From an uncultured Bulleidia sp. (GTDB taxonomy: Bacteria; Bacillota_I; Bacilli_A; Erysipelotrichales; Erysipelotrichaceae): a stretch of DNA of 27,920 bases. Every line of letters begins with the position of its first letter. Position 1 is the first letter of the stretch. A program made the position numbers and the translations under genes. Shown here one piece after another: positions 1 to 6,867 of the stretch. The stretch is from the NCBI GenBank assembly GCA_934757945.1, contig CAKVLT010000019.1:1-27920 (forward strand), in the 5' to 3' direction. The notes beneath the pieces are model-generated. The model was not told the DNA's origin and did no database searches. It saw only the letters and a program-made list of their open reading frames with translations.

Positions 1-149
1 ATTAGCGCAATCAGGTAATTTCCAAGCGTAAAGCAAGGAAATAGCGGTATTGTGGACATGCCACAGGTTAAACTGAGTCATTAGGATTCATTTAGCTTAG
101 AAGCTTCATCTTCAAACATGATGTCTTACATCTGTTAAGGTGGGGAGGT
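1..149. other. Unassigned left edge
   Basis: I see no complete gene here. Short open stretches run in from the window edge on the plus strand, the longest ending at a stop at 41-43, and could be the tail of a plus-strand gene, but none is long enough to recognise. No clear hairpin with a T-run follows the end of the regulator gene at 150. Confidence 0.3.
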
Positions 150-2789
150 TCACAATTGTCTGACAATTAAGACTATCGTAGCAATCTGTGCATCTTCAAA
201 AATAACCTTAAATTGTTTTTCCAATGGTTTTAACAATCTGCAAACTTCCTTAAAATCTTCAGGATACTTTTCTAATACCATATCGGCTTCTTCTACATCC
301 TGCCTGGATACTTTCTGTTTGCACGTTTCCAGAAGACAGGCAATATGGACAAACAATCCAAGTTTTCTATCTTCATTTAAGGCGTACATGATTTCCAGCT
401 TATCCATAATTGGAGGCAATGTCTTCTTTAATTCTTCAATGGACACATGCTGAAGCTGACTTTCCAGATACTCATACACTGCAGAATAATCTGATTTTGC
501 ACTTTCCAAAGTTTCAAACATCAATACCTTATCAATATCTTCCTGCTTATTTTCAAACACTTTACTCATGGAGATAAAAGGAATACCCAGCAGTTTTGGA
601 TCATAAGATCCTACAAAGCAATGGATATGATAGACCTTTTTCAATTCCATCAGTTCTGCAATCAGCTCATTTCTATCAGAAATAGATAATGGAATAGTCT
701 TAATTCCCAGATTGGAATACTGATCAATATATTGTTTTAGCTGTAAAGCTCCACCTTCTCCCGTATGACAAAGTGTTACAATAACATCCTTTCTGTTTTT
801 ATTTCTTCCAAACAGAGAATACATCTCTCGCAAGGTTGTATGGTAAACATAGTCCAGATCTTTTTCCTGTACGCATTTTCTGGCCACATCAATCCCCACA
901 AGTGTAATAGGAAAATAAATATACCGGATTTTGACATGTAACTCTTCAGAAATCGTATCCAGCATGGTTTTGATAGAACCCATATCATAGATAACGATGA
1001 TTCCCTGCCCATCATCTATCTTGCGAATCAGCGTTTTGATTTCCTCCAGTGCCGTTGCTGAATCCTTTTCCAGCAAAAGGTCATAAGCATAGGCATTGTT
1101 ACAATGCGTTAAAGTATTGGTTACTTCTGTTAAAGAACTTGCCACGCCTTTACCATGGAGGATGTACAGTAATTTTGGCTGTCCCTGATTTTCTTCCACA
1201 TCTTCTATCAGAAACATGGTAATAATCACAACTTCTTCCATGGGAAGCGTAATCCCGAACACTTCTTCAAAGCGCTGTGCAAACTGTAAAGAAACTCCAT
1301 ATTCTTTTGGATATTCCTGCACAATCTGAATTACTTTTTCATTGTTTACACGTGAAGAGGTAAACTGATGATTTAACAAAGAATTCATATGCAGACATAA
1401 GCCATAAAAGACGTACGATTTAAAATCTCTGTTTAATTCCTGCTTACATATCTTCATCAGATTCTGCACCATATGAATAAGATGCGGATCAACAATCTTA
1501 GACAACTGTTCAATATCATACGTGTCATCAAAGCTTTGAGAATACTTATATTTCCTGAACAGATTATCCACATGTGTATTGATGACATCATGAATTGTAT
1601 CTTCTTTAATACCCCTTTTTGACAGCTCCGTATATTGTGTACGCATGTCCGTATACAGGTCACGACTCTTATCCATATCACTGTACAGGCAATATTTCTG
1701 ATGACAATCATAGATAAACAGATTCTGCTGCCCAATCAATTCAAAGATATCATTAGAATGACTGCGCATATACATAAGACTTCTTTGTACCATGACACTG
1801 AAATCGGATACTGTCACTTCAATATTAGACTCTGTCTGGTCCATGCAGCGCACAAACGCAGTGGCACAGGCTTTCTTGATTTCAATTTCCAGATTTTTAA
1901 TATTATGCGGAAAATCTGTCAATAGCAGTGCTTCCAGTACTTCTCTTCTGATTTCTACATCTCGCTGTGCATTATTCGCTTCAATAGTAAAAAAGTAATG
2001 TATCAGATCCAGTTTTTCTGTTAAGGGTCTGTCCTTAAGCTCAGGAAGCTCAATAATCATAGGAATTCTTTCCGCAAACTGAGATACGGAAGAAGGATGA
2101 CATGCCATCACAAGAAAAACATTTTTGCAGTCAAGATATGCTTTTTTATCTTCTGTATAGATTCTTCCGGTCTCCAGAAAGATGTCAATAAGACTTCTCT
2201 GTCTGGGACTCAACATATCCGCATGGTCTATAAACAACATACCCCCACGTGTACGTCCAAAATAACTGTCTTCAAGTCCTTTTACAGTATTTTTTTCACA
2301 TCCAAACAGAATAGATTCTATTTCCTGTGTATTTTCTTTATAGTGGTGGCAATTGATCTTGAAAACAACACTGTTTTCTTGAAATACACCAGCATATTTT
2401 GCATATTCATACATGGCATATACAAATCTGGTTGTACCACATCCCGGTTTGGCACTGACCAGTACATTCAGACTATGCCGAGGATATAAAATAGCTGCCT
2501 TGGCAATCTGTAACGGTTTTGCAAGAGACCCCTGTTCTCCTATCAGAAACTTATCTCCGTATTTCTGTACAGTATCTTCCTTCTGCTTTAATGTATACAG
2601 TACAGGTCTTGTATTGGTCTTTTGCAGCTTACCTTCTTTCACAAGTTCATTTAATAACGCAGATACATTGGATCTTTGAAGCTGATACTGCTGAGCAATC
2701 ATGATGGTACTGATACCCTCTTTATAAGTTTCATTGGTCATCAGTTCTTTCTGTATGAATTCAAATATGGTTTCCTTGGTTGTTTTCAT
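150..2789 (-). CDS. LevR-like PRD-containing transcriptional regulator with degenerate AAA+ domain
   Basis: An 879-aa regulator with LevR-type order: a winged helix-turn-helix (about 1-70), an AAA+ region (about 90-310), PRD1 (about 425-530, with His467 in GLCLHMNSLL), an EIIA-Man-like domain (about 538-670, His545 in LLYILHGKG), an EIIB-like stretch with CHTGEGG near 674, and a C-terminal PRD2 (about 795-879, His815). PRD regulators of this kind are controlled by PTS phosphorylation on such histidines and normally activate sigma-54 promoters of sugar PTS operons. The AAA+ core is unusual: the Walker A position reads AKPGCGTT (113-120, no lysine), Walker B reads LFIDHA (DH instead of DE), and the GAFTGA loop position reads NTVKGL. 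The start has a good ribosome site (GAGGTGGAG). A TATAAT lies at 2824-2829 without a clear -35, so it may also be co-transcribed with the yitT gene 74 bases upstream. Its target is not in the window. Confidence 0.85.
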   Translation of the reverse strand: MKTTKETIFEFIQKELMTNETYKEGISTIMIAQQYQLQRSNVSALLNELVKEGKLQKTNTRPVLYTLKQKEDTVQKYGDKFLIGEQGSLAKPLQIAKAAILYPRHSLNVLVSAKPGCGTTRFVYAMYEYAKYAGVFQENSVVFKINCHHYKENTQEIESILFGCEKNTVKGLEDSYFGRTRGGMLFIDHADMLSPRQRSLIDIFLETGRIYTEDKKAYLDCKNVFLVMACHPSSVSQFAERIPMIIELPELKDRPLTEKLDLIHYFFTIEANNAQRDVEIRREVLEALLLTDFPHNIKNLEIEIKKACATAFVRCMDQTESNIEVTVSDFSVMVQRSLMYMRSHSNDIFELIGQQNLFIYDCHQKYCLYSDMDKSRDLYTDMRTQYTELSKRGIKEDTIHDVINTHVDNLFRKYKYSQSFDDTYDIEQLSKIVDPHLIHMVQNLMKICKQELNRDFKSYVFYGLCLHMNSLLNHQFTSSRVNNEKVIQIVQEYPKEYGVSLQFAQRFEEVFGITLPMEEVVIITMFLIEDVEENQGQPKLLYILHGKGVASSLTEVTNTLTHCNNAYAYDLLLEKDSATALEEIKTLIRKIDDGQGIIVIYDMGSIKTMLDTISEELHVKIRYIYFPITLVGIDVARKCVQEKDLDYVYHTTLREMYSLFGRNKNRKDVIVTLCHTGEGGALQLKQYIDQYSNLGIKTIPLSISDRNELIAELMELKKVYHIHCFVGSYDPKLLGIPFISMSKVFENKQEDIDKVLMFETLESAKSDYSAVYEYLESQLQHVSIEELKKTLPPIMDKLEIMYALNEDRKLGLFVHIACLLETCKQKVSRQDVEEADMVLEKYPEDFKEVCRLLKPLEKQFKVIFEDAQIATIVLIVRQL

Positions 2790-2863
2790 ATCTCCACCTC
2801 AAATATCTCCAAAATCTATACACATTATACACTACACACCTCGATGCATTCCTATTCTGTATA

Positions 2864-3499
2864 TCATTCTTTTTTTACAGGAAATTCTTTGAACCAGTCA
2901 ATAAGATAGGAGGAAATGGTCACTGTTAACAAAGAAAAGGCAATTCTTCTTAATGGAATATATGTTAAGGACAGCATCAGTACCGCAACATCTGTAAAAA
3001 GATACGAACGGGCCAGTTTCCACCCTGATACACGCGCAATGGTTAAAGCAAGGGCATCATCTCCACCACTGGAACCACCTTGTCGTACAATCAAGCCAAC
3101 TCCAATGCCCACAAACAGCCCTCCTAATACAGCTGCTGTCAACGGATGCTGCGATAAATCCGGCAGCATAAAGGGAAAGCATTCCCAGATTTTATAGAAG
3201 ATTGACACAAAAGATGTGGAAATAACAGAAATTTTAATAAATCCTCCTCCAAGATACTTCCATGCCAATGCATAACACACAATATCCAATACAGGTGTGA
3301 TGTACGCTGGAGAAATATGCAGCCAGTTTTCCACCAGTAACATCAGCCCTATCACTCCACCTTCTGTAATATGCGTACGCTGATGAATATTATGAATACC
3401 AAACGTACATATCATGGCTCCCAGCACAATCATCAATATTTTTTTCAATGTCAATCCTTCAAGACACCTTTCCAGGCATCGTCGAAAGTGTATCCTCAT
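2864..3499 (-). CDS. YitT-family membrane protein (short form, no DUF2179)
   Basis: A 211-aa integral membrane protein of the YitT (DUF161) family. It has about five hydrophobic spans and the family's glycine-rich pattern, GGVIGLMLLVE near residue 47 and RQGGSSGGDDALAL near 139-152. Longer YitT proteins carry a cytosolic C-terminal DUF2179 domain; this one ends right after the last span (WFKEFPVKKE), unlike the second YitT at 9190-10065. The biochemical function of the family is not established. The start is fixed by AAGGAGGT eight bases upstream. It is read from a MerR-type promoter at 3534-3564, so expression is probably switched on by a MerR-family activator responding to some small molecule. 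Confidence 0.85.
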   Translation of the reverse strand: MRIHFRRCLERCLEGLTLKKILMIVLGAMICTFGIHNIHQRTHITEGGVIGLMLLVENWLHISPAYITPVLDIVCYALAWKYLGGGFIKISVISTSFVSIFYKIWECFPFMLPDLSQHPLTAAVLGGLFVGIGVGLIVRQGGSSGGDDALALTIARVSGWKLARSYLFTDVAVLMLSLTYIPLRRIAFSLLTVTISSYLIDWFKEFPVKKE

Positions 3500-3533
3500 T
3501 TCTTTTTACCTCCTTGAAACTATCTGTCTTACT

Positions 3534-3564
3534 ACTATAAACCGTATAGTAACTATACAGTCAC
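3534..3564 (-). promoter_or_regulatory. MerR-type promoter and operator for yitT
   Basis: On the minus strand a -35-like GTGACT (3559-3564) and a -10 TATAGT (3534-3539) are 19 bp apart. The spacer contains the perfect 15-bp dyad GTATAGT-A-ACTATAC (3544-3558), flanked by further symmetric AC/GT. An over-long 19-bp spacer with a dyad in it is the hallmark of promoters that MerR-family proteins activate by DNA distortion. Read on the plus strand, the same elements do not give a promoter, so it faces the yitT gene. Confidence 0.7.
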
Positions 3565-3572
3565 AGAGCTTC

Positions 3573-3863
3573 ATGCATCAATTATTTTCCATCGATGAAT
3601 TCTCCATACTCCAGAATATTTCCAGACAGACTTTGATTTTCTACAATATAATCGGTCTTTTCTGTCCTGCCTATATCAACCCAAACAACGGCTACAGGTA
3701 TTATAATGCCTATCAGTCAGATGAGCTGGATTCCATCTGCATCATGAAAAGAATTGGATTTTCTCTGGAAGTAATCAAGTCCCGTATTGAGCATCGTTGT
3801 ACACACCTCGAACAATCAACTTCTATTTCAGAAAAACAGTACAAATATACCCATAAACCATAA
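3573..3863 (+). pseudogene. MerR-family regulator, DNA-binding domain only (probable remnant)
   Basis: Ninety-six codons from the ATG at 3573 encode a recognisable MerR winged helix: FSIDEFSILQNISRQTL, then GLFCPAYINPNNGYRYY and IMKRIGFSLEVIKSRI. The open frame then stops after a short tail ending YKYTHKP, where a MerR protein would normally have a long dimerisation helix and an effector domain. The 70 bases that follow, up to the terminator, contain no convincing continuation in any frame. The usual TLRYYD is TLIFYN here, a sign of divergence, and no strong ribosome site precedes the ATG. It begins just 14 bases after the MerR-type dyad, the expected place for the cognate activator. It may be a decayed activator or a very small single-domain MerR protein. 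Confidence 0.6.
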
Positions 3864-3931
3864 AAAAGTACAGTACCTTCTGCTACAGAAAGTAGATTCC
3901 ACTTATACAAAGGAATCTGTCAGTATGGTCA

Positions 3932-3974
3932 TAAAAAGAACCGATACAGGAATTCCTCCTTATACCGGTTCTTT
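3932..3974 (-). terminator. Intrinsic terminator after cytX
   Basis: AAAGAACCG (3935-3943) pairs perfectly with CGGTTCTTT (3966-3974). The inner arms (ATACAGGA with TCCTTATAC) extend the stem with one bulge. On the minus strand the stem ends in a T-run, eight bases after the cytX stop. Confidence 0.75.
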
Positions 3975-3982
3975 ACATATAT

Positions 3983-5146
3983 CTAGTTCTTTGCCTTAAC
4001 AAGTTTATGAATCACTACGCTCATCACAATGGTAATAACCATGCATGGAAGTGTATTGCCTACAAGGGTATCCACCCCCATCAGATAACGATAGACAATA
4101 AATCCAAGCAACCATAATCCAAGGTTCAATACATCAAAAGTCTTATCACTCTTATCATTTTTTAAGATAAAGAAATCTGCAATCTGAATTGCAATCATAG
4201 GTGCAAATACAGAACCAATGAGATACAGAAAATCTGTGATATTATCCATTGGATAGACAATGGCGCCAATAGTTCCGATAATGGTTACCACAATAGCCAC
4301 ATATTTTCCATTCCACTTTGGGACGATGGATTCATTGGAAATACCTGCAGAATAGGCATCCAGGAAAGTGGTTGTTACAGTAGAGAAAACAATAATCAGT
4401 AAGCCTGCAATACCAAGACCTGATTTGATCATGATCTGAGCAATATCGTATTCCCCTGTAAATACAGCAGCCCCTAATCCAATCAGATACATCCAGCAAC
4501 TGACCACACCATACACAATACTGCTGACAAGACTTGCCTTGACAGGCTCTTCAGCTTCTCTTGTATAGTCACTGATTAATGGCAGCCAGCTTAACGGCAT
4601 GGCAACAGCCAGTTCTACACCTGCTCCAAATGTCATGGCTTCTTCAGCAATCATTGCTACATTTCCACCAAAGAAAATAAATTTACTGAGTAGTAAGGTC
4701 AGTATACATAAAGCAACCATGGCCACTGTATTGATTTTACCAAGATTGGTAATTCCTATAGCAATCCAGACTAAAATCAATCCACCGATGATAACACTCC
4801 AGATCCAGGCACCGGTATGCATGATACCATCTGCTGCAAGAGCTCCATCATAAATCATGATGGCAGTCCATCCTACAAGCTGTAATACATTCAGTGCTGC
4901 AAATAAGAGACAACCTTTCTGTCCAAAACTCATTTTGGTGGAATCCATGGCACTTAATCGTTTCTTACCACCAATTACACCTGCAAGAAATAACAGGACA
5001 CATCCAATGATATGACCAATCACAATAGCCAGAATACCATTCTTGAACCCCAGTGGAGCAAGATACGTACCTGTTAAAATTTCTGCAATGGAGACGCCTG
5101 CCCCAAACCAGATCAGGGCATTTTCAAATAAAGAGGTTTTCTTCAT
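3983..5146 (-). CDS. cytX: CytX-type hydroxymethylpyrimidine permease (NCS1 family)
   Basis: A 387-aa polytopic permease of the cytosine/purine (NCS1) family with about 11-12 hydrophobic spans. It has the CytX-type opening (SLFENALIWFGAGVSIAEILTG) and the inner LSWLPLISDYTREA segment. CytX is the predicted importer of hydroxymethylpyrimidine for thiamine salvage. The context agrees: the start overlaps the thiD stop by four bases (ATGA), so the two are translationally coupled, and both lie behind a TPP riboswitch. The substrate is inferred from this context, since NCS1 sequences alone do not settle it. A hairpin terminator follows directly. Confidence 0.88.
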   Translation of the reverse strand: MKKTSLFENALIWFGAGVSIAEILTGTYLAPLGFKNGILAIVIGHIIGCVLLFLAGVIGGKKRLSAMDSTKMSFGQKGCLLFAALNVLQLVGWTAIMIYDGALAADGIMHTGAWIWSVIIGGLILVWIAIGITNLGKINTVAMVALCILTLLLSKFIFFGGNVAMIAEEAMTFGAGVELAVAMPLSWLPLISDYTREAEEPVKASLVSSIVYGVVSCWMYLIGLGAAVFTGEYDIAQIMIKSGLGIAGLLIIVFSTVTTTFLDAYSAGISNESIVPKWNGKYVAIVVTIIGTIGAIVYPMDNITDFLYLIGSVFAPMIAIQIADFFILKNDKSDKTFDVLNLGLWLLGFIVYRYLMGVDTLVGNTLPCMVITIVMSVVIHKLVKAKN

Positions 5147-5952
5147 TCAGCACTCTCCTTTGTAAATTCATTATTGATGGCAAAAGAATGATCCATAGGA
5201 CCTGAGCCCTTACCAAGATCCAGCATGGCATTTAATGCCCCAGAGATATATGCCTTGGCGCGTTCCACAGACTGATCCAGTGTAAATCCCTTGGCAAGAT
5301 TTGAAGCAATAGCACTGGATAAAGTACAGCCTGTGCCATGTGTATTAGGATTTTGAATACGTTTTCCCTTAAACCATGTATATGAACCTTCTCTGTACAG
5401 TAAGTCATTGGCATCATTAATCTGATGCCCACCTTTTACAAGAGTAGCACATCCAAACTTCTGACAGATGATTTCTGCAGCCTGAATCATTTCTTCTTCA
5501 TTGGTAATAGACATTTCTGCAAGTACTTCTGCTTCAGGAATGTTTGGCGTAATCACTGTAGCAAGAGACAGTAATTCCTTCTTTAAAGTTTCAATTGCAT
5601 CATCACTGATCAGTTTTGCGCCACTTGTAGCTACCATAACAGGATCTACCACAATGTTTTTTGCATCATATTGATGTAATTTTTCTGCAATTGTCTGAAT
5701 CAGTGCTGAACTGGAAACCATACCAATTTTCACCGCATCCGGATAAATGTCTGTAAAAATGGCATCCAGCTGTTCTCTAAGGAACTCTGGTGTAGCTTCC
5801 ATAATATCTGTGACCCCTAATGTATTCTGAGCCGTCAGTGCAGTAATTGCACTTGTCGCAAATACGTGATTTGCGCACATAGTTTTGATATCCGCCTGGA
5901 TACCAGCGCCTCCACTGGAATCACTTCCAGCGATTGTTAATGCTGTTTTCAT
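5143..5952 (-). CDS. thiD: Hydroxymethylpyrimidine/phosphomethylpyrimidine kinase ThiD
   Basis: A 269-aa ribokinase-fold kinase that phosphorylates HMP and HMP-P on the pyrimidine branch of thiamine synthesis. Diagnostic motifs are the N-terminal ALTIAGSDSSGGAGIQADIK, VVDPVMVATSGAKLI in the middle, and the C-terminal anion-hole motif NTHGTGCTLSSAIASNLAKG with its catalytic Asp replaced by the Cys-containing GTGC form usual in ThiD. I place the start at 5952: the protein then begins at MKTALTIAGSD with AGGAAGGAG upstream, whereas the longer frame to 5991 adds 13 residues without family support. No thiE, thiM or thiazole gene is nearby, which suggests salvage of imported HMP rather than a full local pathway. 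Confidence 0.93.
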   Translation of the reverse strand: MKTALTIAGSDSSGGAGIQADIKTMCANHVFATSAITALTAQNTLGVTDIMEATPEFLREQLDAIFTDIYPDAVKIGMVSSSALIQTIAEKLHQYDAKNIVVDPVMVATSGAKLISDDAIETLKKELLSLATVITPNIPEAEVLAEMSITNEEEMIQAAEIICQKFGCATLVKGGHQINDANDLLYREGSYTWFKGKRIQNPNTHGTGCTLSSAIASNLAKGFTLDQSVERAKAYISGALNAMLDLGKGSGPMDHSFAINNEFTKESAE

Positions 5953-6035
5953 AGTTATACTCCTTCCTGCATTACTTTTGTAGTGCGGCATAAGGTGGTG
6001 CCCCCAATGTACCGCATTTTCTTTTATCTCCCTTG

Positions 6036-6075
6036 TTAAAAAACTAAAAAGCTACAGATAACCCGATCTGCAGCT
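6036..6075 (-). terminator. Riboswitch expression-platform terminator
   Basis: In the thiD leader, downstream of the TPP aptamer, GCTGCAGAT and ATCTGTAGC form a hairpin (6051-6075) followed by TTTTTAGTTTTTT. It sits about 85 bases before the thiD start. This is an attenuator: TPP binding would favour termination. Confidence 0.8.
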
Positions 6076-6089
6076 AACTCACAAGAAAG

Positions 6090-6175
6090 AAACTATTTCC
6101 CTACGTTGGCATTATCCACATCAGGTTACGGGTCAAGGTCTAACCTACTCTCAGCCATTCAGCTCCCCTTTTTAA
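6090..6175 (-). ncRNA. TPP riboswitch (THI element)
   Basis: On the minus strand the conserved THI-box blocks occur in order: GGGGAGCTGAATGGCTGAGA, a short variable arm, GACCCGTAACCTGATGTGG, then ATAATGCCAACGTAGGGAA. They match the aptamer core (CUGAGA, ACCUGAU, GGAUAAUGCC, GCGUAGGGAA-type elements). The element lies between a good promoter and the thiD gene and should lower thiD-cytX expression when thiamine pyrophosphate is plentiful. Confidence 0.95.
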
Positions 6176-6183
6176 CACCGTCT

Positions 6184-6213
6184 ATTATAAGACCTTACAG
6201 GAAAGTAAATCAA
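6184..6213 (-). promoter_or_regulatory. Promoter of the thiD-cytX unit
   Basis: Minus-strand -10 TATAAT (6184-6189) and -35 TTGATT (6208-6213) with an 18-bp spacer. They are immediately upstream of the TPP aptamer, so the transcript would start with the riboswitch. Confidence 0.75.
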
Positions 6214-6452
6214 TACAATGAAAGAAATTACATTTTTTCGCTGTATAAAAACATTACAGAAATCTCATATGCCAAAGAAGATTCTTCAGATTGACAAACG
6301 CATTCTCCACTTTTACAATTTTTATAGCTAAAGAAGTCAATTTAAAAACCACCATTTATACCTATACCAAAATTCACTTTGAATATCAAAAACATATCCG
6401 TACCCCGTATAAAAAACAACATACAGGATACCTGTTTTAAAGGAGAACGACT

Positions 6453-6863
6453 ATGCCTTCTTTTAAAGAAACTTTTACCTTTCAAACCTTCGATACAAGT
6501 CCGGTACCGTATTCAGTACTGGAAATTGTCCTCAACGAAAATGGAAAACCAATAGACGGTATCTACCGTTATTGCAATCAGGCATTTGCAGATTTGAAAG
6601 GATATGATTTATATGCCCTGGTAGACCATTCTCTTTCCAAATTATACCCTGTTGTAGATTTCAAAGCACTGCAGGTATTGTACCAGGCATCTTATGAAAA
6701 CAAATCCTGCAAACTGAATGCCACTGCAGGAAAAAACTATGATGTTATCATCATGCCGATTGGTAAGTCCGGCTATTGTTGCACCATATATTACGAAACA
6801 GATAAAAACAGACAGATAAATGATGTAGATGAAGATGTCGTTTTAAAAAAAGCTGTTTGTTGA
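6453..6863 (+). CDS. PAS-domain N-terminal part of a split hybrid sensor kinase
   Basis: A 136-aa open frame with a ribosome site (AAAGGAGAA). It encodes one PAS-like domain: FDTSPVPYSVLEIVLNENGK, then IYRYCNQAFADLKGYDL, and IMPIGKSGYCCTIYYE. It has no signal peptide or membrane span. The frame ends VVLKKAVC-stop. Deleting one A from the A7 run at 6845-6851 would instead read VVLKKLFVDYVSLYHIEL and run straight into the 6868 frame. Since soluble hybrid kinases of this type usually begin with exactly such a PAS domain, I infer this is the 5' part of one gene of roughly 805 codons. It may still be translated as a separate PAS protein. Confidence 0.7.
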   Translation: MPSFKETFTFQTFDTSPVPYSVLEIVLNENGKPIDGIYRYCNQAFADLKGYDLYALVDHSLSKLYPVVDFKALQVLYQASYENKSCKLNATAGKNYDVIIMPIGKSGYCCTIYYETDKNRQINDVDEDVVLKKAVC

Positions 6864-6867
6864 TTAT

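Noticed and set aside
154..168. Palindrome AATTGT-CTG-ACAATT at the end of the LevR-like gene, as a terminator or operator
   Set aside because: It is AT-rich, lies inside coding sequence and has no T-run after it.
6842..6848. T TTA AAA heptamer as a programmed -1 frameshift site in the kinase gene
   Set aside because: A -1 shift leads to a stop within about 15 codons; joining the kinase frames needs the opposite shift (loss of one base).
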